DNA of 64,000 bases from Paraburkholderia fungorum. Its GTDB lineage: Bacteria > Pseudomonadota > Gammaproteobacteria > Burkholderiales > Burkholderiaceae. Positions 1-8,862 of this stretch are shown here, in pieces. The notes under the pieces are model-generated. The model did no database searches. It was not told the origin of the DNA and saw only the letters and a list, made by a program, of their open reading frames with translations. The position numbers were made by a program, and so were the translations under genes. Location of the stretch: the NCBI RefSeq assembly GCF_902833645.1, contig NZ_CADFGE010000003.1:496001-560000 (forward strand), read 5' to 3'. Within the stretch, counting starts at the first letter, position 1; each line of letters starts with the position of its first letter.

Positions 1-556
1 CGCGTGCCCGATTGTGCAGGCCGTTGAAAAATACCAGCCCGATCATCGCCACGAACAAGCCCGATGCCGTCGCGACCAGCGCTTCGGCGACGCCGCCCGT
101 GACCTGGGTCGGCGCATTGCCCGGATTCGACAGGACCTGAAACGCGTTGAACATGCCCACGATCGTGCCGAAGAGGCCAAGCAACGGCGCCAGCGTGACA
201 ATCGTATCGAGCACCCACAGCAGGCGGTCGATGCGCGGCGCCTCGCGCATGATCGCTTCGTCGAGGCAAGCGCCAAGTTCTTCGCGCGACGCCTGCCCTG
301 GAACGCTCGCCGCCGTCTTTATCAGTCTGCCGGTGGGCAAGTCGTCGAATTGCTCGGCGCAGGATACGAGCGCGGCCACATTCAACGGATTGAGGTGGTC
401 GAGTTGCTCGAGCGCATCGCGGCCACTACCCGCTACACGGTGCAGATACCAGAGGCGCTCGATGATAATCGTCATGGCGATGAACAGCATCGTAGCGATG
501 ACGTAGAGTACGCCGCCTGAATCGTTCGCAAGGTCGGTGAGGTGAGCAAGGTTCAT
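1..556 (-). CDS. MotA/TolQ/ExbB proton channel family protein (3' end cut off)
   Basis: Inner-membrane proton channel of the ExbB/TolQ type, expected to energise TonB-dependent uptake together with ExbD and TonB. The visible 185 residues start MNLAHLTDLANDSGG and contain a first membrane helix (about residues 15-35), a cytoplasmic stretch, and the second conserved helix with LLGLFGTIVGMFNAF, followed by GLFVAMIGLVFFN, all typical of the family. The ATG at 556 has AGGAAA upstream. It lies 23 bases downstream of the TonB-dependent receptor on the same strand, so the two are probably co-transcribed and work in one uptake system. The C-terminus is outside the window. Confidence 0.88.
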   Translation of the reverse strand, partial: MNLAHLTDLANDSGGVLYVIATMLFIAMTIIIERLWYLHRVAGSGRDALEQLDHLNPLNVAALVSCAEQFDDLPTGRLIKTAASVPGQASREELGACLDEAIMREAPRIDRLLWVLDTIVTLAPLLGLFGTIVGMFNAFQVLSNPGNAPTQVTGGVAEALVATASGLFVAMIGLVFFNGLHNRAR

Positions 557-579
557 GGATAAAAGTTTCCTGGTGAAGA

Positions 580-2766
580 TCAGAAGTCCATCTGCATCGT
601 TCCGATGAACGCGCGGCCCGGGACCGTGTAGTAGAGCGGCGTACCGTCAGCAACAGTCTGGCCGGCGAGCCAGTCGATGCTGGTCCGGTTGAAGAGGTTG
701 TCGATCTGGAAACCGAGGCGTACGTCGCGGAACCACGGCGAGGGGCTCTTGAACGTGTAACCGGTGGCGAGGTTCGTCACGGCATAACCGCCGATCGGGA
801 TCTGATTGCCCGTGAGGCCGTACTGCCGGCCGATGAACTTTGTGATTAGCGAGCCGGTCAACGGACCGTGTTCATAGATCACGCCGAACGCGGCCGTCTC
901 GCGCGGCGAGTTGGGCATCCAGTCGTTAGTGCCCTTCTGCTTCGCCGAGTTGACCGTGAAGTTGCCGTACAGGCTGAAGCCGAGCCCCGCGTAGTACGTT
1001 CCTTCCGTTTCGACGCCCTTGTAGATCGCCCCACCGGCGTTCTGGAAGAATGTGACGCCGCCGATCGTCTGGTTCGTGACCGCATTCTTGAAGTTCACGT
1101 AGTACAGGTCGACGGAGGCCGTGACGCGATCGGTCTTATAGGTGGTGCCGATCTGATAGTTGTCGGTCTGCTCCGGCGAGGGTTGGCCGGAGATAGCCGG
1201 ATTGTTGACGTAAAGCGCGTTCAGATTGGGTGCGAGAAAGCCCTGCGCATACTGAGCGTAGGCACTCCAGACCGGATTGATCTGCTCGTGGATCTGCAGC
1301 GACGGCAGCACCTTGGTCCAGGTATGGCTGAAGTCCACCGGCGTGCCCGAGCCCTGGTTCATGTCCGAGTACAGATGACGCGTGAACGACGCGTATTTCA
1401 CACCGGGCGTGATCGTGAGGCCGTACGGCAACTTCAGCGCGTATTGGATATACGGCTGCCACGTGAGGAAGTTGTCGTTCATGGCGAAGTTCGGCGACGT
1501 GAACGCGAAGTTAAGGCTGTCGTCGACGTTGAAGTTGTTGCGGAAATTCGTCTGGTACGCGAGCCAGGTTCCGAGCTCCAGCGTGCCCGGGCCGAGATCT
1601 CTTTGGGCGCGCAGCACATCGCCCCACGCGCGGTAGTTGTTGTTCATCTCCTGGCCTGGTACGTTGTTCGCGCCGTAGATGGTGCCGTTCGGCGTTTCGC
1701 CGTTCGGATCCATGCCGTTGAAGCCGTTGTGGTAGTACCCGTACGTGTAGAGCTTGTTGTCGATCGCCCACTGCGCGACTTTAGACTGGATGCCGATGTA
1801 CTCGAAGTCCGTATTGATCAGGTCGAAGTTGTAACCCGAGAACGCCTGGCTCGTCGGATCGCTGGACAGTCCGTAGTTGGGGCCGAACTGCGCGATCTGG
1901 GCCGCGGTCGTGCCGTACGAGACGTCCTGATGGATCTTGCTGTAGGTGGCAAACAGCGTGAGCAGCGTATCGTCGCCAAGCGGCTTCTCAAGCTTGAAGT
2001 AGACGTTCTGCCGACGCTGGGCCGCACCGGTCAGATAACCGTCGCTGCTGCTTTGCGTGTAGCCGAACATTGCGCGTGCGTCACCCAGCTGCTGTACGTC
2101 GCCCGTGTTGAACTCGGCGCCGGCGAGCCAGGTGTTATAGCTGCCATACGAGCCGATCAGCGAGGCCGATGGGGTCATCGTTGGGTCCTTCGACTGCATG
2201 CCGAGCAGGCCGCCGAACGTGGCGAAGCCGATTTGCGACGCGTCGCCGGGCCCGCGATCGACGGTGATGCCGTTGAGGAATTGCGATGTGAAGAACGATG
2301 TCGAGTGATGAGTGAAGTCGTTCGTGTCGCCGAACGGAATGCCGTCGAATGTCACGTTGTACTGACCGTCCTGAAAGCCACGGATGGTGACACCCGCCGA
2401 CTCCATCAGACCGGGGCCGTTCGGATTGACGCTCTGAACACTCGGCGCGATATTGGCGATGTCGCTATAGGTTGCAGTCGGCGCGGTGCTGTTTTCAATG
2501 TAGCGGCGGCTGATCGTCGACTGCGGTTCGGTTGCCGTGAGTGAGCCTTGCGAAGGTGCTTGAGCCGGTGCGGATTCGACTTTCCTGCTTGCAGCCACGC
2601 TGTTACCCGACGACGAAACGGCCGTGCTTTGCACGGAGCCCAGGTCGCCCGAGGTCTGTGCGCCGGCGGCCTGAGCGTAAGAGACCTGCGTTCCGGCGGC
2701 GCAGAGTGTGGCGATAACGAACTGCGTCAGCGGCGTCTTACACAGCGTTGAACGTACCCGTTGCAT
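580..2766 (-). CDS. TonB-dependent outer-membrane receptor
   Basis: Outer-membrane 22-stranded beta-barrel receptor for a siderophore or other scarce ligand; substrate not identifiable. The 728-residue product begins with a signal peptide (MQRVRSTLCKTPLTQFVIA... cleaved near SYAQA), then a low-complexity Ala/Ser/Gln linker, a plug domain (IENSTAPTATYSDIANIAPSVQ, GVTIRGFQDGQYNVTFDGIPFGD, VDRGPGDASQIG), and a barrel ending in a C-terminal aromatic residue (GTMQMDF). An upstream in-frame ATG at 2814 exists, but the start at 2766 gives a clean signal peptide and has AAGGA about 10 bases upstream. An ExbB-like gene follows directly. Confidence 0.9.
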   Translation of the reverse strand: MQRVRSTLCKTPLTQFVIATLCAAGTQVSYAQAAGAQTSGDLGSVQSTAVSSSGNSVAASRKVESAPAQAPSQGSLTATEPQSTISRRYIENSTAPTATYSDIANIAPSVQSVNPNGPGLMESAGVTIRGFQDGQYNVTFDGIPFGDTNDFTHHSTSFFTSQFLNGITVDRGPGDASQIGFATFGGLLGMQSKDPTMTPSASLIGSYGSYNTWLAGAEFNTGDVQQLGDARAMFGYTQSSSDGYLTGAAQRRQNVYFKLEKPLGDDTLLTLFATYSKIHQDVSYGTTAAQIAQFGPNYGLSSDPTSQAFSGYNFDLINTDFEYIGIQSKVAQWAIDNKLYTYGYYHNGFNGMDPNGETPNGTIYGANNVPGQEMNNNYRAWGDVLRAQRDLGPGTLELGTWLAYQTNFRNNFNVDDSLNFAFTSPNFAMNDNFLTWQPYIQYALKLPYGLTITPGVKYASFTRHLYSDMNQGSGTPVDFSHTWTKVLPSLQIHEQINPVWSAYAQYAQGFLAPNLNALYVNNPAISGQPSPEQTDNYQIGTTYKTDRVTASVDLYYVNFKNAVTNQTIGGVTFFQNAGGAIYKGVETEGTYYAGLGFSLYGNFTVNSAKQKGTNDWMPNSPRETAAFGVIYEHGPLTGSLITKFIGRQYGLTGNQIPIGGYAVTNLATGYTFKSPSPWFRDVRLGFQIDNLFNRTSIDWLAGQTVADGTPLYYTVPGRAFIGTMQMDF

Positions 2767-3091
2767 GGTGCATGGATCCTTGTTTTTGAATGTGGCCGTG
2801 GGGCGTTGAATCAAACAAGCCGCGATGTTAAGGGCGGTCCATTAATGCCCAGTGATGGTTAACTTACGAAATTAAAGTTCTCGTTACGGATCGACAACGA
2901 GCTGCGTGAATCGCAAGGACGGCCCCGCGCGAGCTTAGATTTGTAAGTTTTCGGACACCGCTCATTCATCTGCTCACACTAGGATCAGCCCTCAGCCACG
3001 CTCGACGTGTGGTTGAAATCAGTTAGCCTGGCGCACGTTGCGTGCGCTACGTCTAGGCTTCGCTGCAAGCCATCTTCTCTTCACGGGCACC
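2767..3091. other. divergent intergenic region
   Basis: This 325-base gap separates the receptor gene (minus) from the acid phosphatase gene (plus) and must hold both promoters. It contains an AT-richer patch around 2840-2880, unlike the surrounding sequence. I see no convincing Fur box, long inverted repeat or RNA gene in it. Confidence 0.5.
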
Positions 3092-3817
3092 ATGAAACGT
3101 CTTCATTCTTTGCCGCTGGTTATCTGTCTAATGATTGCAGCGGGCACAACAGGTGCGTTAAGCCAGCCTGTGCTCGCGCAAACCGCCACGTATCTCGACG
3201 CACACCAGGTTGACCTAAGCAAGCTTCTCGCGCCGCCTCCCGCGGCTGACTCCGCCCGTGGACAGGCGGATATGGCAACTGTTCTGGAGGTGCAGCGCAC
3301 CCGCACGCCTGAACAGGTGGAGCGCGCGAGGGCCGACGTCAAAAAGACGGTATTCCGGTTTGCAGATGTGCTCGGCCCGGAGTTCAACGAAGTCAATCTT
3401 CCCAAGACCGCGGCGCTCTTCGATGCCGCGAACCATGACGCGTCGACGATCGCGAAAACCGGCAAGGACTTTTTCTCGCGAGCACGCCCTTATATTGCGA
3501 ACCCGGGCGTGCATCCGTCGGTTCCGCTCAATCCTAAGGATGGCTACGATTCTTATCCCAGCGGTCACTCCACCTTTGGCTATATGACCGCGATCCTGCT
3601 CGCGCAGATGGTCCCTGAAAAGCGCGATACGCTTTTTGCACGCGGCCGCGAATACGGCGAAAACCGCGTGGTGGATGGCGTTCACTATCCGAGCGATGTG
3701 GAAGCCGGCCGGATTGACGGCACGCTCGTCGCCGAGGCGCTAATGGCGAACCCCGCGTTTCAGAAGGCGTTTGCTGAAGCGCGAGCCGAAGTCCGCGCAG
3801 CCTTGAAGCTCAATTGA
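3092..3817 (+). CDS. secreted class A (PAP2) acid phosphatase
   Basis: Periplasmic vanadate-sensitive-type phosphomonoesterase of the PhoN/PAP2 superfamily. The 241-residue product has a signal peptide (MKRLHSLPLVICLMIAAGTTGALS...VLA). All three phosphatase motifs are present: KDFFSRARP (K-x6-RP), PSGHSTFGY (PSGH), and NRVVDGVHYPSD, which matches SR-x5-H-x3-D with Asn replacing Ser. An in-frame ATG at 3038 would place 18 extra residues before the signal peptide and is less likely. It sits upstream of a response regulator/kinase pair on the same strand, 168 bases away. Confidence 0.9.
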   Translation: MKRLHSLPLVICLMIAAGTTGALSQPVLAQTATYLDAHQVDLSKLLAPPPAADSARGQADMATVLEVQRTRTPEQVERARADVKKTVFRFADVLGPEFNEVNLPKTAALFDAANHDASTIAKTGKDFFSRARPYIANPGVHPSVPLNPKDGYDSYPSGHSTFGYMTAILLAQMVPEKRDTLFARGREYGENRVVDGVHYPSDVEAGRIDGTLVAEALMANPAFQKAFAEARAEVRAALKLN

Positions 3818-3842
3818 TTCGACGTTGGCGAGTGGCTGCCCG

Positions 3843-3875
3843 CATGTCACGAGACGGAAATATTTTCATGTCACG
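3843..3875. promoter_or_regulatory. direct repeat CATGTCACG x2, candidate OmpR-type operator
   Basis: CATGTCACG occurs at 3843-3851 and again at 3867-3875, start-to-start 24 bases, about 110 bases upstream of the response regulator start. OmpR-family regulators commonly bind direct repeats on one face of the helix; assignment to the adjacent regulator is inference. Confidence 0.35.
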
Positions 3876-3985
3876 CTGTGCGGCCGCGCGTGTTAAGTCC
3901 GAGCGGCCGGCTCATCCTGTCGCCAATCGGCTGAAGGATCCCTGCTGGCCCCTGTGACGCATGAATCAAATGGGAAAACGTTCGT

Positions 3986-4708
3986 TTGGAAAGTGAATCG
4001 CTGCTCGCCTGGCCGAAGGCGCGCAAACCGCGCGTGCTGGTTGTTGAAGACGACGATCCCGTGCGTCTTGAAGTCGTCGCTGCGCTCGAAGACTACGGGT
4101 TCGCGGTGGATGGTGTCGCAAGCGGACACCTTGGCCTGCTGCGCATGCTGGAAGGCGATTTCGATGCGGTCGTCATGGATCGCATGTTGCCCGATGTCGA
4201 TGGCCTGTCGATTTTGTCCACCTTGCGCAATGTCGGCAAGCAAACGCCGGTACTGATCCTGAGCGCGTTGTCCGCGGTCGACGAGCGCGTGCGAGGTCTG
4301 CGCGCGGGCGGTGACGATTATCTGACCAAGCCGTTCGACAGTCTCGAGCTGACCGCCCGTCTGAGTGCGTTGCTGCGGCGCCGTTCGTCGCTGACGGAGC
4401 CGTCGGCGATGAGCGTCGGCGATCTCGTCCTCGATATGAGCACGCATGTTGTGGCGCGCGCCGGAGACGTGATCGATCTGAAACCACGCGAGTATCAGTT
4501 GCTCGAATATATGATGCGTCACGCGGGACAACCGGTCACGCGCGCAATGCTCTTCGAGTCCGTGTGGAATTACCGTTTCAACGCTCAAACCAACGTAATC
4601 GATATGCACATAGGCCAGCTACGCCGCAAGATCAGCCTGGATGGCCGCCTCTCAGCGATGATCCACACGGTGCGCAATGTCGGCTACATCCTCCATGCCG
4701 GCGAGTAG
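3986..4708 (+). CDS. OmpR/PhoB-family response regulator
   Basis: DNA-binding response regulator, 240 residues. The receiver domain (about 15-130) has the acidic pair VEDDD (21-24), the phospho-acceptor Asp65 in VVMDRMLPD, Ser93 and Lys115 in YLTKPF. The C-terminal winged helix (about 140-238) shows LKPREYQLLEYMM, VWNYRFNAQTNVIDMHIGQLRRKI and HTVRNVGYIL. The start is a TTG at 3986 and is uncertain. Its stop overlaps the kinase gene, so the pair is translationally coupled. The acid phosphatase upstream is a plausible but unproven target. Confidence 0.9.
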   Translation: MESESLLAWPKARKPRVLVVEDDDPVRLEVVAALEDYGFAVDGVASGHLGLLRMLEGDFDAVVMDRMLPDVDGLSILSTLRNVGKQTPVLILSALSAVDERVRGLRAGGDDYLTKPFDSLELTARLSALLRRRSSLTEPSAMSVGDLVLDMSTHVVARAGDVIDLKPREYQLLEYMMRHAGQPVTRAMLFESVWNYRFNAQTNVIDMHIGQLRRKISLDGRLSAMIHTVRNVGYILHAGE

Positions 4709-6068
4709 ACGCCGCCCGCGCATGCACATCAGCAGCATTACGTGGCTGCTGGCAGTGTTCATCAGTTCGGCGATCGCGTTGTTCGGGACGCTGTACTGGG
4801 TGACGCACGGTTATTTACTGCACGAGGTCGACGAGCGTTTGCTCGGCGAGGTCGCGGAATTTCGCTCGATTGGACGTGACGAGGCAATCTCGGACGTGGC
4901 GGCGTTGAGCCGGCGCGACGTGGCGAGCAGCAGACCCTACGGTGCGTTCGATGCCAATGGCCGATGGCTCGCGGGCAATATCCCCATGCTGCCGGACGCG
5001 CGCGAAGGCAAGCCGTTCTATTACGATCAAGCCGTGGCCGACGGCAACCGCGTGAGAGACGCCCACTTTCGCGGCATCATCGTGCCGACGGCTAGCGGCC
5101 TGCGCATTGTCGTCGGTCACTCGATCGACGAAATTCGCAACTTCGATCGTATGCTCGTGAATGTGCTCTGCGTGGGCCTGACACTGACTATCATTCTCGC
5201 TGTGGGTTGCGGCGCGGCGCTCAACGCGATGTCGAATCGGCGTATCCGAGCGATTAGCCTTACCGCAGGCGAAATCATGGCGGGGCAACTGAGCCGCCGC
5301 TTGCCGACGCGCGGCACGCATCACGACCTGGATCGCCTTGCCGGGATCGTCAATTTGATGCTCGACGAAATCGAACGGCTCGTCGCCGAGGTACGCGGAG
5401 TATGCGCGGGCATCGCACACGACTTGCGCACGCCGATGACGCACCTGCGCGCGGGCCTCGAACGAGCGCGGCGGCGCGCCGATACCGTGGCCGGCTATGA
5501 AAACGCTGTCGATGCCGCCATTCTGCAATCCGACGTCGTGCTGAACCGCTTTACGGCGCTACTTCGAATTGCGGAAATCGAAGCCGACGGCAGGCGTGCG
5601 AGCTTTGGCGATGTGTCGCTGGACACGGTGTTGCGCGATGTCGTCGAACTGTACGAGCCGGCAGCGGACCAGCGCGGCTTATCGGTCTCGGTGCAGGCTC
5701 CGGAAACGGTGAAAGTGCGTGGCGACGTCGACCTGTTGTTCGGTGCGATAGAAAATCTGCTCGACAACGCGCTCAAATTCACGCCTGGCGGAGGCACGAT
5801 TACGCTCGGAGCGGGCACGGATGCGGGGAAACCGGTCTTGCACGTTGCAGACTCGGGCCCAGGCATCGAAGTCGGGGAACGCGAAGCCGTACTACGTCCG
5901 TTCTACCGCGGCCCAAGTCAGCAAGCGCGTGCAACCACCGGGCATGGCCTTGGTCTCAGTCTCGTCGCGGCGATTGCGCGCGTCCACGACGCAGACCTTG
6001 AAATCCACGACAACCAGCCGGGATGCAAAGTGGTGCTGCGTTTCAGAGGATGCTTGCTGGCGCGGTGA
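4695..6068 (+). CDS. HAMP-containing sensor histidine kinase
   Basis: Membrane sensor kinase, about 457 residues, cognate to the preceding response regulator. It has two membrane helices (about 17-36 and 155-180) flanking a periplasmic sensor of about 115 residues, a HAMP region (RRIRAISLTAGEIMAG...), the HisKA motif GIAHDLRTPMTHL with phospho-His near residue 242, and the catalytic domain with NLLDNALKFTPGGG, DSGPGIEV and GHGLGLSLV. The ATG at 4695 overlaps the regulator stop by 14 bases; in-frame starts at 4677 and 4722 are possible. Downstream there is a GCCTCA/TGAGGC inverted repeat at 6115-6132. Confidence 0.9.
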   Translation: MPASRRRPRMHISSITWLLAVFISSAIALFGTLYWVTHGYLLHEVDERLLGEVAEFRSIGRDEAISDVAALSRRDVASSRPYGAFDANGRWLAGNIPMLPDAREGKPFYYDQAVADGNRVRDAHFRGIIVPTASGLRIVVGHSIDEIRNFDRMLVNVLCVGLTLTIILAVGCGAALNAMSNRRIRAISLTAGEIMAGQLSRRLPTRGTHHDLDRLAGIVNLMLDEIERLVAEVRGVCAGIAHDLRTPMTHLRAGLERARRRADTVAGYENAVDAAILQSDVVLNRFTALLRIAEIEADGRRASFGDVSLDTVLRDVVELYEPAADQRGLSVSVQAPETVKVRGDVDLLFGAIENLLDNALKFTPGGGTITLGAGTDAGKPVLHVADSGPGIEVGEREAVLRPFYRGPSQQARATTGHGLGLSLVAAIARVHDADLEIHDNQPGCKVVLRFRGCLLAR

Positions 6069-6114
6069 TATTCGTTCGCTTGCCTGGTCTGGCCCAGTGC
6101 GCCAGTCGCAAGCG

Positions 6115-6132
6115 GCCTCACAAGAATGAGGC
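6115..6132. terminator. short hairpin between convergent genes
   Basis: A perfect 6-base inverted repeat, GCCTCA (6115-6120) and TGAGGC (6127-6132), lies between the convergent kinase and receiver genes. There is no T-run on either side, so it is only a weak terminator candidate. Confidence 0.25.
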
Positions 6133-6185
6133 ATGAGGCGGTTGCGCAATACCAGATCGTTGATTTAACGGATATGCCTTTGTGC

Positions 6186-6560
6186 TTAGTCCGTCCAGTT
6201 CCTACGTCCAGTGGCGAGTTCGAGCGAGTCGAGCAGCACTTCTTCCTCAAACGGTTTGCGCAGGAAACTGACCGCCCCATGTTGCATGGCGCGTTGAACG
6301 ATGTCGTCGTCGCCATGCGCGGACATGAATACTACCGGAATGCGCCTGTGTTCCGCTTTCAATTGACGCTGCACTTCGAGGCCCTGCATGCCCTGCATTC
6401 TCACGTCCAGCAAAACACATAACGCATCGTCAATCAACGGAGAAGCAAGGAATTCCTCTCCCGATGAAAACGTCACAGTCGTATATCCCGCTGACTTAAG
6501 CAGGTTTCCGACACCACTTCTTACCGAGGCGTCATCGTCGACGATGCAAACAAAGCTCAT
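6186..6560 (-). CDS. receiver-only response regulator (FixJ type)
   Basis: Single-domain CheY-like protein of 124 residues with no output domain. It shows VDDD (7-10), phospho-acceptor Asp52 in LLDVRM, MSAHGDDD and Lys102 in FLRKPF, and ends shortly after the last receiver helix. The ATG at 6560 is preceded by GGAG at 11 bases; a TTG nine bases earlier is an alternative. It follows the FixJ-type regulator 6637-7320 by 76 bases and is probably in the same transcript. No histidine kinase is adjacent on this strand. Its C-terminal half is closely matched by the broken gene at 58491-58631, which lies directly upstream of a large hybrid kinase. Confidence 0.85.
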   Translation of the reverse strand: MSFVCIVDDDASVRSGVGNLLKSAGYTTVTFSSGEEFLASPLIDDALCVLLDVRMQGMQGLEVQRQLKAEHRRIPVVFMSAHGDDDIVQRAMQHGAVSFLRKPFEEEVLLDSLELATGRRNWTD

Positions 6561-6636
6561 AGCTGCCAATACTCCAATTGCGCCGACCTGGTTACAGAGA
6601 AAAATATCCGGCGCGATATTTATTGCCTCGTGATGC

Positions 6637-7320
6637 TCATCGTGCCCGGCGAATCACTTCCCACATTCTGGCCAGCTCGATGAGCGTCTTCGCCTGCATC
6701 TTGCTCATTACGCGCCGTTTGTGAACCTTCACCGTTACCTCCTGCGTGCCTAACTCGTGCGCCATCTGTTTGATCATCCTGCCTTCCACTGCAAGTTCGA
6801 ACACATCCATTTCGCGCGGCGTGAGCAACGCGGCACGTCGCAGTACATCGGCGTTGAACGCACGCTCGGCGAGGTTCGCCTCGTCCTGAGCGAGCGCTCG
6901 CCTGACGGCCTCGAGCAGTTCGTCGTCGTCGACCGGTTTGGTGAGAAACTCATGCGCACCCGCCTTGATTGCTCTCACGGACATCGGGATCGATCCGTAG
7001 CCGGTCAGGAAAATCACGGGCACCTGAATACCCTTCTGCGCGAGCTGGTTTTGCACGTCGAAGCCATTCGTGGTCTTCAGGTTCATATCCAGCAGGATGC
7101 ACATCGGCACGGCCGGTATTTCTTGTGAAAGCACTTCCGTGGCCGACGCGAAACCCTGCGCTTTGAAACCCGCCGAACGCAATAAGCGCGCCAGCGCTTC
7201 CCGCACCATTTCTTCGTCGTCAATCACATACACCATCGGTTCGAGTTCCGAAGGAACGGGCATTCCAGATTCCAGAAAAATGGGGATTTGAGTGCCGTCA
7301 TGGTACATGAGACTCAGCAT
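6637..7320 (-). CDS. FixJ/NarL-family response regulator
   Basis: Two-domain transcription factor of 227 residues. The receiver has VIDDEE, phospho-acceptor Asp78 in LLDMN, FLTGYGSI and Lys128 in FLTKPV; the C-terminal LuxR-type helix-turn-helix shows LTPREMDVFELAVEGRMIKQMAHELG and VTVKVHKRRVMSKM. The start is well supported by AAAGGAG six bases before the ATG at 7320. It lies 36 bases downstream of the STAND regulator gene and upstream of the receiver-only gene, which suggests a three-gene regulatory operon. The partner kinase is unknown. Confidence 0.9.
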   Translation of the reverse strand: MLSLMYHDGTQIPIFLESGMPVPSELEPMVYVIDDEEMVREALARLLRSAGFKAQGFASATEVLSQEIPAVPMCILLDMNLKTTNGFDVQNQLAQKGIQVPVIFLTGYGSIPMSVRAIKAGAHEFLTKPVDDDELLEAVRRALAQDEANLAERAFNADVLRRAALLTPREMDVFELAVEGRMIKQMAHELGTQEVTVKVHKRRVMSKMQAKTLIELARMWEVIRRAR

Positions 7321-7356
7321 CTAACGCTCCTTTCCAGACCGCGGCTCATACCGCTC

Positions 7357-8862
7357 TCAACGCGCCGCGACGGCATCCATTGCAGGCGAGCCGCCGAGCG
7401 ACGCTGCGCTGAAAACCGGCCCATACAGCTGCTCTTCAGCCGACGCCAGGCAGGTCGCTTTTCTTGCGAGGATTTCGTCCATCTCGTCCGATTCGTACAG
7501 CTTGAGCAGCGCATATTCACGCGTCGTTTCCAGCAGGAAGTATTCCTTGATCTTGCTGTCGAAGGTCGTCATGAGAAAACACTTTGAGGCAAGGCCTACG
7601 ATTGCTTCCGTCACGTCGTTGCGCGACAGCCGCCCGCACGCCGCCACCGCGCAGGCCGCCTCCAGCGTAAATCGCTCGGAGAAAACGCCTAGCCTCTGCA
7701 GCACCACGCGCTCCGTCATGTTGAGAAGCTGGTAGCTCCAGTCGAGCGCAGCCTCCAGCGTCTGTTGCCTCGCCGGCGCAGTCCGGCGGCCGCCTGTCAG
7801 CGCCCGGAAGCGGTCGTCCAGCTCGGACACCAGCTTGCGAATGCCGAAGACCGCGGCCCGGGCCGCAGCCAGCTCAAGCGCGAGCGGCACGCCGTCGAGC
7901 CGGCGGCAGATCGTCGCGACCATCTCGAGACCGCTCCTGTCGATTTCGACCGGCGAATTGAGCCCGCTCATCTGCGCCAGGAACACACGGACCGAACTAC
8001 AGGCGAGAATGGCCTGCGAGTTGGCGTCTGCGTCAGGCGTATCGAGCGGCGCAAGCCAATAGAACTTTTCATCCCGGGTCCGTAGCGGCTCGCGGCTCGT
8101 CGCCAGAATGCGCAGGTCCGCGCAGGCCTGAACGAGCGGCTCGCAAATAGTTGCCGCGGCCTCGATCACATGCTCGCAGTTGTCCAAAAGGACCAATAGC
8201 TTGCGGCCGCGAATCGCGGCGACTATCGATTGCAGCGGGATCTCGCCCTCCGGGCACGCCATGCCCAGTGCTTTGGCCACCGTGCTGGCGACGCCCTCGG
8301 CGTTGTCCACCGAGGCCAGCGTGATAAAGCAGACTTCCATGTCCGACACGGCCGCAATTGCCCTCGCGACCGCAATGCCGAGCTGCGTCTTGCCGATGCC
8401 GCCCGGGCCGAGCAAGGTGACGATCGGCGTTCCCTTCAGCGCGCGGGTGATTTCAGCGATCGCCTCATCGCGTCCGATCAACGGCGTATGGCAAACCGGC
8501 AAGCGCGCGAGGCGCGGCGTGCCGGTTTGCATGGCAGCAGCGCTAGTGGGCGCGCTGACCGGATCAGGCGTCTCGGTTGGCATGGTCAGCCGGTAGCCGC
8601 GACCTGAGATCGTTCGAATCACCTGACTGTCGCCCCCGAAAATCTTCCTGAGCGCCGACAGCTGGACGTGAATATTGTTTTCCTCTACGACCGAGTTCGG
8701 CCACACATGCCGAAAAATCTCGTCTTTTGTGACCGTTTTCCCCTCTGCACGGATCAGCAGTTCGAGGATATCGAATGCACGCGAGCCGAGTTGGAGCACA
8801 CGGTCCTCCAGGTACACTTCGCGCGTTTCCAGCGACACTGTCAGTCGACCGATCATTATCAT
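7357..8862 (-). CDS. winged-helix/STAND ATPase transcriptional regulator, short form
   Basis: Regulator of 501 residues with an N-terminal OmpR/PhoB-type winged helix (about 1-95: [46 protein letters not shown]) and an NB-ARC-like ATPase with Walker A GPGGIGKT (about 155-162), LLVLLDNCEHV and the TSREPL motif. It stops near the end of the ATPase/helical region and lacks the long TPR-like C-terminus seen in its 996-residue paralogue at 28950-31940. Such proteins usually switch on ATP binding in response to an unknown signal. It may be a natural short form or an old truncation. Confidence 0.85.
   Translation of the reverse strand: MIMIGRLTVSLETREVYLEDRVLQLGSRAFDILELLIRAEGKTVTKDEIFRHVWPNSVVEENNIHVQLSALRKIFGGDSQVIRTISGRGYRLTMPTETPDPVSAPTSAAAMQTGTPRLARLPVCHTPLIGRDEAIAEITRALKGTPIVTLLGPGGIGKTQLGIAVARAIAAVSDMEVCFITLASVDNAEGVASTVAKALGMACPEGEIPLQSIVAAIRGRKLLVLLDNCEHVIEAAATICEPLVQACADLRILATSREPLRTRDEKFYWLAPLDTPDADANSQAILACSSVRVFLAQMSGLNSPVEIDRSGLEMVATICRRLDGVPLALELAAARAAVFGIRKLVSELDDRFRALTGGRRTAPARQQTLEAALDWSYQLLNMTERVVLQRLGVFSERFTLEAACAVAACGRLSRNDVTEAIVGLASKCFLMTTFDSKIKEYFLLETTREYALLKLYESDEMDEILARKATCLASAEEQLYGPVFSAASLGGSPAMDAVAAR

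Noticed and set aside
868-2544. Long plus-strand open frame opposite the TonB-dependent receptor
   Set aside because: It is Arg/Val-rich with no domain, and lies antisense to a receptor with complete family motifs; such frames are common in high-GC DNA.
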